64,000 nt of DNA, taken from positions 1-64,000 of the forward strand of contig JAOTOM010005106.1 in the NCBI GenBank assembly GCA_034440615.1, read 5' to 3'. A model generated the notes under the pieces. It had not been told where the DNA came from. It saw nothing but the letters and a program-made list of their open reading frames with translations, and made no database searches. This document shows, piece after piece, positions 1-11,949 of this stretch. The DNA comes from Ashinkailepas kermadecensis (lineage: Eukaryota > Arthropoda > Thecostraca > Neolepadidae). The translations under genes and the position numbers were made by a program. Position 1 is the first letter of the stretch. Each line of letters opens with the position of its first letter.

Positions 1-155
1 TCGGATTCGGCTAGCATGGGAGGTGAGTTTGAAATTACAGTACCGTTTTCTACATAAAATAATGATATACTTTGTTCTCATAAATCCACAATAAACCAAG
101 GCTAATTTTGCTCCAAATCAGACCATCTGGGAGAGGCATCAATACGTTGGCCTCC

Positions 156-775
156 TGGATCCGCCACTGGTGTCAGGGAGCAGTCTGGCTGACGCTGCCA
201 GCGAGTTCGGGTGAAGGGCTCGCTACTGCGCCATGATCCGCCACTGGTGTCGGGAGCAGTCTGGCTGACGCTGCCAGCGAGTTAGTGCGAGGCTCGCTAC
301 TGCGCCATGATCCGCCACTGGTGTCCGGGAGCAGTCTGGCTGACGCTGCCAGCGAGTTAGTGCAGAAAGGGCTCGCTACTGCGCCATGATCCGCCACTGG
401 TGTCAGGGGCAGTCTGGCTGACGCTTTGCCAGCGAGAGTTAGTGCGAAGGGCTTGCTACTGCGCCGCTTGATCTGCCCACTGGTGTCGGGGAGCAGTCTG
501 GCTGACGCTGCCAGCGAGTTAGTGCGAAGGGCTTGCTACTGCGCCATGATCCGCCACGTTGTGGGGAGCAGTCTCGCTGACGCTGCTAGCGCGAGTTAGT
601 GCGAAGGGCGCTACTGCGCCACGATCCGCCACTGGTGTCCGGGAGCAGTCTGGCTGACGCTGCCAGCGAGTTAGTGCGAAGGGCTTGCTACTGCGCCATG
701 ATCCGCCACTGGTGTCGGGGAGCAGTCTGGCTGACGCTGCCAGCGAGTTAGTGCGAAGGGCTTGCTATCTGCGCC
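156..775. repeat. 77-bp minisatellite, about 8 copies
   Basis: Unit starts at ATGATCCGCCACTGGTGTC, has CAGTCTGGCTGACGCTGCC in the middle and ends GCTTGCTACTGCGCC. Starts are near 156, 233, 307, 386, 466, 546, 621 and 698, with small indels between copies. Each unit contains GCTGACGCTGCCAGCG, giving partial dyad symmetry. Frames across it are translations of the repeat, not genes. Confidence 0.9.
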
Positions 776-2078
776 ATGATTCGAGCTGTGTCTGATCTTA
801 TTCGGTGGCATACACGTGTTGATGAGCAGCCGTGCGCGGGGACCGCAGAATGCGGTGCGATGACCGAGCTGTGAAACGGAGTGGATAGTGACCAAGGTGC
901 GAGTTCGCGACGCGTGTGACCACGTGCTCGCGGCCACGGGGCCGTTGAGTCGCCTAGAACGTGTACCAGTGGTATTCTTGCTGCGACGTCAGTGACGGGC
1001 CCAGGTGTCGTCTGCGCCGTCTCTTTAGAAGAGACCTTAGGGAGCCAAAGCCCACTCGAACAGGTGAGGTACCGCTTTGTTCTTAGTCAGCCGGCGTCGT
1101 CACCGCTGAACCATCGCTCAATAGCTGCTGTAGCCGAAGTGTACACCAGAAAACGATGTCGTTATGTTGAACATTTACAGATGCTTCCTACGGATTTGTG
1201 GTCGACACTCCAAGATGGCTCCTCCAGGATGCTGAGCAGACGTTTTTTCTCATTCAAGGTCTCCAACGCGGAAAAATGTTGTTTGAGCGGTTTTTACAGC
1301 GACAATTTGCTCTCCCGTTTAGTCGCTTTTGATCATTCCATGTCCTTCATGGCTTCAACTAAAACATCCAAAAAATGAACTAAAAAGTACATCCGGGGAA
1401 CATTTAATATTAATAAGAATTGGTTTCAATCAGATTTCTCAGCTTCTTCGACAACAATTGTTGCTTGGTGGGAATAAAAGATTTTTTTGACGGATTGTTT
1501 TTAGCATAATTTTCCTTACATCAATTTTTTTTTTTTTTATGACTGAAAGCCAGCTCCCCAAGAGATGGGGTGGCAGCAGAAGACACATTACACCAATTCT
1601 CCATGGACGTATCCGGCTTCACGGCACCCGACACCAGCAGAACCCCTGGCGGCCAAGCTCGGCACTAAACAGAACGACAGCACACGGGCTTGAGTCGGTG
1701 GACGAGTCCCCAGTCTCCATCAAGGACAGGACAAGCGTCAGTTGGAATCGAACATCGAGTATGCATTAGCAGCTATCGCTTTCGCTTGAAATAGCAACAT
1801 TTCCATACCGACATGCGTCAGTAAAAAGCACACTTTAACGGAGAAATAAGCGGTTTGCTCTGCTAACATATTAATCAAAATATATTCGCACATCATGAAA
1901 TAATATCAGCAGCACTGTTCACTGGACCTAATGACATAAAGTGCCTATTTGACGCCATACCCAAGGCCACCCCAGGTCCTTTCACCTCTGTGACAAAAGC
2001 GTCACATCTGCTTGGCCGCACAGTGGCTGGCACAGGAGCCTTCTGGGCCAGTTGCAGTGGTGGACAGTGGGATGGTGG
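776..2078. other. Unique intronic DNA, nothing recognised
   Basis: GC-rich to about 1180, then ordinary sequence with a short T-run near 1529. An open frame at 992-1378 on the plus strand has no recognisable domain or splice-site support and is not called. Confidence 0.5.
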
Positions 2079-2098
2079 CAACTGTAATATCAGTTAGC

Positions 2099-2145
<47 letters not shown>

Positions 2146-2215
2146 CTAGCTATTGGGGCTTAAGGGCGCATCGACTGCAGAGGTCATGCAGCGCCCATTC
2201 AACTGTAATATCAGT
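2079..2215 (-). mobile_element. 105-bp solo SINE tail with 16-bp target duplication
   Basis: The target duplication CAACTGTAATATCAGT is perfect at 2079-2094 and 2200-2215. Between them (2095-2199) lie about 12 copies of TTAG, then CTATTGGGGCTTAAGGGCGC, ATCGACTGCAGAGGTCATGC and AGCGCCC. On the minus strand this is the shared SINE 3' domain ending in an (AACT/CTAA)n tail. There is no tRNA-like head. The GGGCGC/GCGCCC ends can pair as a hairpin. The perfect duplication implies a fairly young insertion by target-primed reverse transcription. Confidence 0.85.
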
Positions 2216-3766
2216 GCTGTCAACATGACACGGACCCTGTGATACTCACGATGTATCCGACGTTTAACAATACCACAGCCGTCAACTTAGCATCTCTAGG
2301 TCCTTTACTGCAAGATGTAAGTTTGACTCTGTACATAGAGCACAAAGTTTCGCTTCCTACTACACACTCCAATCACATTAAAACGGAATTAAGGTTTTTC
2401 GTTGGCTATTCTAGCTGGGAAGAATATTTTACAAAACCACTGTTTGGGGAATCGTGCACTCACCACTCATTCGGGGCAAAAGCTGCGAGAAATGCTTAGG
2501 GTTCAGAACACCATTCCATTATCCCCATCTCTCGTCACGGATGTTTTTTTTTCTTTCTTTTTACATGTCCGAATGGTGCATGTGCAATTGTGGCGCAACA
2601 AGTAATAGTTCGGTGAAAATGAGGTGAAGGAACCCGTCATATAAAAGTGGGTGCCCGCTACGAAATAACATGGGGCCATGACATCAGGTTTTCGCATTCT
2701 CTGTTCTCTTTTTTTAGGTGTAGGAAAGTTGTTAACCAGACAACGTTGATTAAACTATACAAAAGGTCGCAAAGGTATTATCACAATCAAAACGACGATC
2801 GGCTTGCTTTTTCGACTCCGAATAAGTATTCAAATAGCTCATGTATTCGTCCTGCCACCTTTAATACCTTACCCAGTTAAGCTTCAACGTTACCTAGTTT
2901 GCAAGTGCATTTTCGAACACTATATATTTGAATGTTTTCAACACAATGATACTCAGGGCTATATTTCAACTGGTTCGGGGAACAGATAGTTATACTGAAT
3001 GAACCGTATTAGATGAGAACAAAATTGTATGTGTCTTACATATTCCTAAAAGACAATCAGAACGCGACCACCACCGCAACTCGTGCCATGTCAAGCCCTG
3101 GTCCACAGGACGAAATAAGCCAAACAATATTGCACAGGATCACCTCGTACAGCCACTGAATGGGCAAAGCACCTCATACGGCAGTTACAGCATCCTCCGC
3201 AATGTCCACATCCTTGCTGCCCCCTCAGACGTGCAGCGATAAATATCGAGGGCAGCGGGAACGTCACGGCTGATCTACTGGCTGGCCGGCCGACTGTTTT
3301 CAGTATTCATTCCTCCGCTGTCTCCGCTATTTATGACTTGTATTCATTTGGTTCCATTGAGAAAAAAGATGGCGAGTAAATCACTGTAATAATGATGCAC
3401 GGCGTGCGTGTTTTCCGGCACCGACTGAGCTTCGGTGGTGACCGCTGAACACCACAGATGGCACCACCGGGCGGCACCGAGGGCTCGGCCGTGGCCCACG
3501 TCCCGCCAGACGAGGCCAGTCTCACCATAGCCGGACTTACAGCGGAAATGTGCTCAAAGGTCATGCGCTGCATCGGGCCAGGTCAAGGTGATACAACCAG
3601 CGAGGCTTAGCAGGGTTGAGATGAGTAGAGCGAGCATATCTATAGTTATGATAAATATAAGATAATAGCGACAAATAAGCGATATAACAAAACAAGCGAA
3701 ATAACAAAAAAAATAATAGCGACAAATTCGTACACATAGTTTCAACACAAAAAAGAAGCAAGTCAG
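2216..3766. other. Intronic DNA without recognised features
   Basis: AT-rich to about 3060, then more GC-rich around 3240-3560. Open frames here are short and show no family motifs. Confidence 0.45.
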
Positions 3767-3915
3767 TGTAACTTCCGGTCCAGGGGACAGGTCAGTGCAA
3801 CATTCAGTACAGGGGACAAGTTAATGTAACCACCGGTACAAGGGACAGGTCAGTGTAAATTCCCGTACAGGGGACAGGTCAGTGTAACCTCCCGCACGGG
3901 TGTACAAGTCAGTGG
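3767..3915. repeat. 29-bp minisatellite, 5 copies
   Basis: Copies of GACAGGTCAGTGTAACTTCC followed by CGTACAGGG are spaced exactly 29 bp (GACAGG or GACAAG at 3786, 3815, 3844, 3873). The outer units are the most diverged. Confidence 0.85.
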
Positions 3916-4654
3916 ATAATTGCACGGCGACAATTTCCTGACTCGAGTTAAATAATGAAGGGCATTAAAGATATGCCGAACAACAAGAGGACAAAGGATC
4001 TTTCCAATAGGTACCGGAGAAACCATTCCATTCGCAGTTCCTCTGGCGGTGGAAAGGCGCTGGATATGGTATCAGTCATTACCACAGATAAGAGTGGAAT
4101 AGCTGCATAGTTACATCCTGACGGCAAATATACCACACACAAAAAACACCCCCTCGTCCGAGTTTTTGGTAGTTCAGCTACCGCTTTCTTCCTGAATGGT
4201 TCTACCCTTCACTCCATAATTTCTGATTTATCCAACAGGTATCACACATGAACTGGTGCAAGTCATCCCTCATTTACACGTCAACATTTAGCAATAGTGG
4301 CCTGTTTCACCACGAACCAAAAATAATAAAACGCAAAGAAGTTTAGCCGAAGATTTAAATCACCGCTTCTTCTCTGTTTCACTATCGTCTTTCGTCGCCG
4401 TCGTGTTTTCTTGCGCTTTCATTAAATTTTCAATCATGATTAAAATTGGGTACAAATTATTATGTTTGGTTTCATAAACTCATGGAACGACCGCATGTAA
4501 TGTATCTGTAAACTTAGAATTGAAGGTGACATTTAACACATTTCCTTTGCATTTATAATTATCTTTCAAAAGCATGGTTCTAAAATGGTGCCTGTCCGCG
4601 TATGATAACTTTGAACTGATTGCGGCGCTCGATAGGAACAGATATGGGCTGTGG
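3916..4654. other. AT-rich intronic DNA
   Basis: No gene or repeat recognised. Confidence 0.4.
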
Positions 4655-4870
4655 AAGCTGCTTTTTCACTGTTCCAGGGCACTTGGGGTGAGTTGTTGAT
4701 CGTAAGCGCCATAATTGGTGTTTTGGCATACTTTTGAGGGGCAAGTACCCCCTCAATGTTGGCATTGCCCCACCCCCAATAATTCCTACTTTTAACATGG
4801 GACCTAATGGAGTGTGCCCACCCACTGCCTTCATGCATTGTCCCCATAGCCCAATTATTTTTAGAAATTA
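4655..4870 (-). repeat. G-run interspersed repeat, copy 1
   Basis: Read on the minus strand this has CCATGTTAAAAGTAGGAATT, then ATTGGGGGTGGGGCAATGCC and AACATTGAGGGGGTACTTGC. It matches segments at 43800, 51720, 53005, 55490 and 59963. No coding capacity; probably a non-autonomous dispersed element. Confidence 0.75.
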
Positions 4871-6317
4871 ACGCCCCTGGTAAGCGCTTTTGCTATATTT
4901 CGTGGAAATATTGGTGTCTTGGAACGAAGCTTGCCCTACATGGCTCTGTTCTTCGGCATCGGTAGGTGCTTCGCAGTGCATCCCACCTATATCAACATAT
5001 CATTCGCTTTTTAGGTGACAGTTCCGTGGTTTAGGTAGGTTGGTAGATATCCAGGTGCGAGGGCTGTGGGCTGCTTAGTTGCTTTGGTATTTGGTAATAA
5101 GAGGCGGATACAGAGGTGAGGGACAGTGTAGGAATGTCCCCCCCCCCCCCTGCCATGGAAAAGTGGCGCACCTCTGGCCGAGACAGGCGCCCCTTCAGGC
5201 AATGACCACTCCATGGTGATCCGTTCGCGCTGCTGCCGAGGCCGCTGCCTGTCTTGCATCTTCTCCATCAAATTCTTCACCAAAAAAAGAACCCGCCATC
5301 TCTATTCTACCACTGATTAAACCGGCGAACTGCCAAAGTACCCTAAGCATAAATCGTACTTGTCTACTGGAGGAAAAAGCAACTCACGTTGCTTTCCTGC
5401 ACTATGATTCAAACCCGACGTCACGGGCGAACTACTTGCACAAATTGCCGGGCTTTGGTGCAGCAGAGCTGCCGACCATTGCATGTAGTCTGATTGAAAG
5501 TAGCATTTAATTCAGTATTTAAATCAGCATTTAAAATTTCGTCATTTTTTCCACGTGGGGAAACATCATTAATTTTAAGCACGAAAAAAACGACCTTCCT
5601 TTTTTTGCCGTGGTGAAACAGGCCACAGGTCATTAAACATATCAACTATGGTTGTCACTGATATCAAATACACAATCACATTGCATGTGCATGCCTTTGG
5701 CACCGATGCATTCGTTGGCGCATCCAGACGAGGACATTGCAGTAATTTCCCCGCTCACTACATGGCCAACATATCAGATAACGTTCAATCAATCAACACA
5801 TGTACAGAAATATGACGCGTTTCATGAGGAAATGTTGCATTCGAATAATACTTGCAGCCATCAATGCCCCAATTCCAGGCGATTTACATTGTGATTTGTT
5901 TCATTGCGCCCCCGCTCTCAAGACAAACCCTAAATCAGTTCCTGAATCTGCCAGTGCATACACTAAAGTTGCTGGCTTCCAAACGTGACCAAAAAAAACT
6001 TGCAATAACCATGTCCGTGGAACATCTTTGAATTACAACAGTTTGGCTAGCCGTAGCTTTGTATCGTAATACTGAGGACAAACAAGGAAATAGTCCTTCG
6101 TATTTAAAAGGAACACATGCACAAATAATAGCAGGAAAGTAATTATCCAGTTCCTCTTCCAATAACTCCACTCAGTATACAGTCTCCGGATAAACAGGAC
6201 CCATATCCTTATCAATGGTAATTGTGTGCTTAATTGTGTGCCTAACATTATATACTTCTCTCACGAAATATCGTATTCATGCATACCATTAGAAAGAAAG
6301 AGTACCGCAACACTTAC
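4871..6317. other. Intron 3 sequence
   Basis: Includes a 13-C run near 5139. I looked for a Cux exon 4 on the minus strand and saw none. Confidence 0.4.
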
Positions 6318-6444
6318 CAGGCAGATCAAGCAGCTTCTGGTACACGCTAAGAAAGGCCGTTTCGGCGACTTTGCTTCGGGCGGAGAGGCTGTCCACTTCT
6401 GACTGGAAGCTTTTCAGTAGCGAAGCGATCATTTTGCGCGTTTC
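6318..6444 (-). CDS. Cux: Cux/CASP (cut-like) coding exon 3, internal exon
   Basis: Internal exon of a CUX1/CASP gene, read on the minus strand. The acceptor is TTTCAG before GAAACGCGC and the donor is CCTG followed by GTAAGT, a full consensus. The 127 nt give 42 codons plus one base (phase 1 end). The peptide begins [14 protein letters not shown], continues [17 protein letters not shown], and ends [11 protein letters not shown]. This matches, residue for residue in length, the vertebrate CUX1/CASP exon that reads DLRKQVAPLLKSFQ to the VYKRLIDVP region. In that family the segment is part of the N-terminal coiled coil shared by the Cux homeodomain factor and the Golgi protein CASP. It joins in phase 0 to the exon at 20233-20343. 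The GC-rich sequence on its upstream side is intronic. No exon 4 was found between 1 and 6317. The assignment rests on remembered family sequence, but exon size, phase and splice sites agree independently. Confidence 0.88.
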
Positions 6445-7440
6445 CTGAAACGCAGAGACGGCCGGCATCACATCGCGCCGTGTACCGCCGCAGCGCACAA
6501 CCCGCCCGTCCGTTGTGAACCGCAGCCGAAACACATGCGTCAAAACATTTCCAGAGGCACATATATTCCGCAGCTACTCGCAGCCTCAGCTAAATCGGCC
6601 TTTTATCCGGCGCTCATTGTCTATGCGGGCCATGTCGGAGGAAACGGCACACAACAATAACCCGGCCGGCCGTCTCAATGGGCGCATGTTAGGAAAACGG
6701 CCACCGCCTTATCATACGAGTGATTTATGTCCCGCTTCAGATGTGTCTAGAGATTCAAAAGACATCAACAGAAAACCTTTCAAAACGATATGTATGCAAA
6801 TGAAACAAGTGACATCGGTGTGGTGCGCCGCACCTAATGCAGCGCGACGTGGCCTCGTCCGACACTGAGTCGGATCGGCAGCCGGCCCGACCCGGACCAC
6901 TCGTGCATAAGCGTCGCAATAGCTGGCGTCGCCACTGTTTACCGAGTGGGCTGGGTGATTATAACAGCGGAAGTTGAGAGCACCATGTTCGGCTGAATAG
7001 AAATGGGCAATTAGCGATGGCACAAATAGTGGAACTAGCCGAGCGACGATACTCGAGAACGGTTTATTTGGATTCAAGCACCGATTATTTAAATGGTCTC
7101 CATTAGGAAAATAGATGCTCGGTATTAGAGGGTTTTTATTTGCTGGTCGGATGCGATATTAGCTTGACAAACGACAGCCAGGAACCGCCGCGGGCGTTCC
7201 GGTCGGTTTGCGCAGCCACTGCGTGCGAGCAACGGTCCGTTTACGAGCCATGGAACCGACACGTCTTGCCAACCGTCCGCGACCAGGCAATCAGGCCGGC
7301 GCGCAGCACGCAGCCCACGGTGGAGAGTTACGACGTAGTACCTGTAGCACCACCCGACAGGTCCTGAGGCTGGGTGTCTAGCCTGGTTTGGGCACCTATC
7401 CTGCAAATAGGCGCTCAAACCGTTAACCCTCGACATTCGA
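6445..7440. promoter_or_regulatory. GC-rich block upstream of exon 3, possible intronic regulatory DNA
   Basis: Richer in G+C and CpG than the surrounding intron, with an octamer ATGCAAAT at about 6794 and A/T-rich words such as TTATAACAGCGG and TTATTTAAATGG embedded in it. The open frames crossing it show no recognisable protein. Similar blocks lie at 21000-22160, 26515-28610 and 37215-37660. In cut-like genes large introns often carry enhancers, but here function is inference only. Confidence 0.25.
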
Positions 7441-8476
7441 TGGGGTGGATACCATCCCTAACACAGGCGACCACCGGAAGATAGCATTGGGTAGCGTGCC
7501 AGCTTAACATGGCCGATTTCCCGAACCATTTAGTCTAAAAGGCGGGTGGGTCACGTCAGGTCACCGAGCTACGACGCTATTTCTGAATGAACAGTTTGTG
7601 CATTTCTGCCGAACGTTTTTTTGTATTAGATTTAATGCGCCAAAACTATTTACACATGATGGTTTGGGATTGGATTGAATTGTGCAGCTTGATTGATGGT
7701 TTTTGATCGCACCAACCGTGGTCATTAACGGTGACGAAAATCACTATCCACATTTGACCCTGTGTGGTCTTTTTTTTAACAAAAAGCAGGACATTTGTAA
7801 CTATTGAATTCGAACGCAGCGATCATTTTTCCCATTGAGGATGTCAAGGCGTTTAATTGCAGCCTTTCACAGCGCACTGTGTAGGCGCTGTGTTCAAACT
7901 GTGTGGGTTTGACCGGACGACGCCTGTCAGTCACGCAGGTTACGATCACACATGAGACGTTGATCGATCAAAACCTGTTGATTTTTTTCAATTTTGTATT
8001 GGTACAAAAAGTCATAAACAATTAATTTCGTGTTCAATGTTTGTCCTATTTTGGGAGGAAATTGACAAGCCTTATTCGCCAACGATGATGTTTCAGCCAG
8101 TTTTAGCTTTGAAGTAAAGAAAGCATTTCATCCAGCCGATTTAAACCATAATCTTAACCTGTCAATTCCGTCCAGTAGCATTCACGTCCCAACCTCATAG
8201 CAAAGCTACAGGCGTACTTTATAGTAAGCTACAGCAGTAAACCTATGTGCATATTGAGGATAGATTAGGACCTTGGGACCTCTTCTACCCATGTGAAAGA
8301 TAAGGTTACATTAAAAAGTATCTCTAAAATGCGGTTTCTTGAAATTTTGACCCTGTATGTATTTAGCTTAACGCTCGCTCGTTGATGCCCTCCGCGACTT
8401 TTTTGCAACCAACGAGAAACGCGTTGGCGAATTGATGCTTGCTCTAGCTGATGGAGCATCCATTGTTGACTTATGT
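7441..8476. other. Intron 2 sequence, nothing recognised
   Basis: AT-rich, short frames only, without family motifs or splice support. Confidence 0.4.
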
Positions 8477-8501
8477 CAGCAATGACATAAAGTCATTGCT
8501 G
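8477..8501. repeat. Hairpin A, 10-bp stem with ATAAA loop
   Basis: CAGCAATGAC-ATAAA-GTCATTGCTG, a perfect 10-bp stem. It is the partner of hairpin B at 8565. The ATAAAGTC core is also the unit of the nearby LINE tail. Confidence 0.85.
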
Positions 8502-8564
8502 GAACATAAAGACCACTAAAGACCAAAACATAAAGATAAAGATGAACATAAAGACCAAAGACCA

Positions 8565-8589
8565 CACCAATGACATAAAGTCATTGGTG
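8565..8589. repeat. Hairpin B, 10-bp stem with ATAAA loop
   Basis: CACCAATGAC-ATAAA-GTCATTGGTG. It differs from hairpin A only at stem position 3 and its partner (G:C against C:G), so pairing is kept. Confidence 0.85.
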
Positions 8590-8895
8590 TTAAAATTTAA
8601 AGTTTCAAGTCGGATCAAGTCGGATAAGATGTAATGTCATAAGTGGGAACATGACAGGCAGTTTTAGTAAAACACGCGAATTATCTCCAATTAATCTCAC
8701 TTATTTCCACCAATGGCTAATGTTGTATGTGGTGGGTGGGACAACTCAGCAAACGCGCATGCATAGGCCATTGGTCTTTCCAACGTCATTCGATGTCAAC
8801 CACTCAACTTGACCACTGATGACCTTGTTGGACTTCTGAGTAGTCTTGGGTAATTTTGACGCTGAAACTGAACTTAGTGTTCATTTTTTAGACCA

Positions 8896-9420
8896 AGTCA
8901 TAAAGTCATAAAGTCATAAAGTATTAAGGCTTAATAAGAGCCACAGGGGCCCATCTGGGTTAAGCCTATCTAGAAAAGGTACTAGAAATGTACATACTCT
9001 CACCCCAATCAATCCCTTATCCAAGTTCCTAGGAAGCTGTATATCCAGCCTATCTAGCACCATTCACTTGCTATTGCATAACACCCTCAACAATTACAAG
9101 CTCCTCCCATCATACCCATTGTGCTACCATAGACAATCTCATCAGTATCACATCCCGAAGGGAGGTGATGAATCCACTGCTAGGTACACCCTATATAAAG
9201 TTATAAAGCGTTTAGACTAAATAAGAGACTCACTTGCTATTGCATAACACACTCAACAATTACAAACTCCTCCCAACTCCCAACTCCTCCCTGTCGATCA
9301 ACACTCCCTGGAATACAGAAAAACAAGCCCCTATTCTTATAATGATTGTCTATGTCGTTTTTAAAGATGTTCAGTGTGTTGCTACTGACAATGGTTCCTG
9401 GCAGCTGGTTCCAGTGTTCT
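8896..9420 (-). mobile_element. CR1-type LINE B, 3' part (C-terminus, 3' UTR, 8-bp tail)
   Basis: On the minus strand from 9420 the sequence encodes the end of a CR1-type ORF2: EHWNQLPGTIVSSNTLNIFK, then NHYKNRGLVFLYS. It is followed by a 3' UTR that ends in GACTTTAT repeats (8898-8925 on the plus strand as ATAAAGTC). A tail of 8-bp direct repeats is typical of CR1 elements. The UTR segment GGAGGAGCTTGTAATTGTTG occurs twice (near 9100 and 9270), with about 100 bp of other sequence between. The coding part is continuous with 11950-12505, interrupted by LINE A. Confidence 0.85.
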
Positions 9421-11949
9421 AGTCATAAAGTCATAAAGTCATAAAGTCATAAAGTCATAAAGTGTTAAGGCTTAATAAGAGCCACAGGGGCCCATCTGGG
9501 TTAAGCCTACCTGGAAAAGGTACTAGAAATGTACATAATCTCACCCCCAATCAATCCCTAATCCCAAGTTCCTAGGAAGCTATATATCCCAGCCTATCTA
9601 GCATCATCCACTTGCTATTGCATAACACCCTCAACAATTGCAAGCTCCTCCCATCATACCCATTGTGCTACCATAGCCCCTGCTTAAAGGGGTCTGTGCC
9701 GTGCACATTTAACATAAATATTATCCCCTCCATCCCAATTAGAAATCAAAAACAAGATTTTCCTGCCTAAAAAAATTGTCCACCCTACTTTTAAATACAT
9801 TCAATGAGGAACTCCCCACAACATCAGCAGGCAGCCCATTCCACTGATCAACAACCCTTTGACTGAAGACCTGCTGTCGCTTAACTGTCCTACACCTCAA
9901 CTTGTCTAACCTGAGTTGGCGACCCCTGTGTGATACTTTAAACTGAAGAGCACCATTTAAATTGACCTGATCTAGTCCTTTAACAATTTTGTACATTTCA
10001 ATCATGTCCCCCTTAATCTCCTATACTTGAGTGAGTACATATCTAATGCCACAAGCCTTTCTCCATATTCTAAGCTACCTAGTCCACTGATGAGTTTAGT
10101 TGCTTTGCGTTGCACTCTTTCTAACTTGTCTATATCTTTTTCTAGGTAGGGGCTCCAAGCTTGCACAGAATATTCCAAGTGGGGTCGCACATATGCTAAG
10201 TACAGTTTTTTCATGACTTCCTTGCTCTTATACATCACACTTCTATTAATGAGTCCCAGCATTCTGAGTGCCCTATTCCTAGCTGAGCTACATTGTTTCT
10301 CTGCTTTAAGGTCATTTGAAACCAACACACCTAAGTCCCTTTCCTCTTTAATAACATCCAGTTCCCTCCCTCCCATTGTATATCTGAAAGTCTCACCTCC
10401 AGACCCCAGATGCATAACCTTACACTTGTCATAGTTAAAAGACATCTGCCATTGATCAGCCCACTTTTTAGGTCCTCCAAGTCTAGTTGAATATTACTAG
10501 ATTGATCACAACTGTTTGCCACTCCTACCAGTTTGATGTCATCAGCAAATTTGAACACTCTATTCCTCAGCCCTACCTCAATGTTATTTACAAAGATGAT
10601 AAAGAGAAGTGGCCCTAGAACAGATCCCTGTGGTACTCCACTCAGAACATCCTTCCAATCAGATTTACATCCATTTAACATTACCCTTTGTTTCCTTCCC
10701 CTCAACCATGCTTCAATCCAACCTAGAACTTTTCCAACAATCCCATGTTGCTGTAGTTGATGAATTAGCCTCCTATGTGGAACTTTATCAAAAGCTTTGC
10801 TAAAGTCCAAGTACACAACATCCATCCTGTTTTGATTGTCTACTTCTTTAGTAACATACTCCATAAACTCCAAAAGGTTAGTTAAACAAGACCTTCGAGA
10901 TCGAAATCCATGTTGAGTATCCCTTAAAAGATTGTGCCTATCAAGATGAATCTGAACATTCTGTTTAACCAGTTTTTCTAGTACCTTGCAAACTATTGAG
11001 GTCAAACTGACTGGCCTGTAGTTCCCTACACACTTCATACTTCCCTTTTTGAAAATTGGAACTACATTTGCATTTCTCCAATCTTCAGGCACTTCAGAGT
11101 ATTCCATAGACCGCCTGAAAAGTATACCTAGAGGAACTGCTAAAGCTTTAGCACACTCTACTAAGACCCTAGCATATATATCATCTGGTCCAGAAGCTTT
11201 ATTAGGCTTTATATTCTGCAACTGCTTTTCTACAGCTTCTGTAGTTATCGTAAGATACTCCAACCTATCACCTGTCATGGCATATGATTCAGTTGTTTCT
11301 ATTCTACCAGAATTATCCTGAGTAAAGACTGATGAGAATTGCTTGCTTAAGGATTCCACAATATCACTATCATCAACCACTAATTCCCCATCTACCTCCA
11401 GTGGTCCTACACCACACTTTTTAACCTTAAATTTGTAGAAACTAAAGAATCTCTTAGCATTACCTGCTGAACATTCCCGAGCTAATTTGATTTCAGCCAG
11501 TCTTTTAGATGCCCTAACACACCTCCTAACTTTATTTCTAGCTATTTGATATGATTTGAGGTTTAACTCAGAGTTAGCATATTTTAGTTTCTTGAATGCC
11601 TGCTTCTTTGACTCCAGTAAATGCTTTACTTCCCTGGTCAGCCATGAAGGGAGCTGAACCCTGGTTAATCTAATTTGCCTATTGGGAATGAACCTATCCT
11701 GACCTTGAAATAGTTTATATTTTATCATTCTCCACATTTCATAAGCATCTAAGCCTTTCAATAAGTCTTCCCAATCAATTTCATTCAGGAAGATCCTGAA
11801 CTCATTGTAATTCCCTTTAGCAAAATTAGGAATCAATGTCTTATTGGTTCCTACATTTCCAACATACAATGAGAAGCGTATAGTGTTGTGATCACTATTA
11901 CCCAAAGTCTCTCCTATGTTCACAGTCCAAAGTCTCCAAAGTCTCCTTC
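9421..11949 (-). mobile_element. CR1-type LINE A, 5'-truncated, inserted in LINE B
   Basis: About 2.5 kb on the minus strand. It starts in the end of the endonuclease domain (GNSDHNTIRF), continues through reverse transcriptase and the C-terminal domain, then a 3' UTR and five copies of the 8-bp tail (9421-9463). A short duplication TAGAACA flanks it (near 11961 and 9415). It breaks LINE B between the VVEH and WNQLP codons. No 5' UTR or first ORF remains, as expected from 5' truncation. Confidence 0.9.
9739..11923 (-). pseudogene. CR1-type ORF2 remnant (endonuclease end, reverse transcriptase), two frameshifts
   Basis: Three overlapping frames join into one protein. 11923-10450 begins with the endonuclease SDHN motif. 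Reverse transcriptase follows: NKASGPDDI, the NYRPVSLTSIVCKVLEKLV block, YLDFSKAFDKVPH, GVPQGSVLGPLLF near residue 430 and FADDIKL near 460, so the catalytic aspartates are present. A frame change near 10440 leads to 10445-10002 (CKVMHLG, YVRPHLEYSVQAW, LERVQRKATKLI). A second near 10003 leads to 10005-9739, ending QENLVFDF. The GVPQGSVLGP and YVRPHLEY signatures place it in the CR1 group. The frameshifts make it inactive as it stands. Confidence 0.92.

Noticed and set aside
5011..5283. Minus frame beginning MVKNLMEKMQDRQRP as a possible Cux exon 4
   Set aside because: Sequence does not match the HDIETENQKL-type exon and no splice sites frame it.
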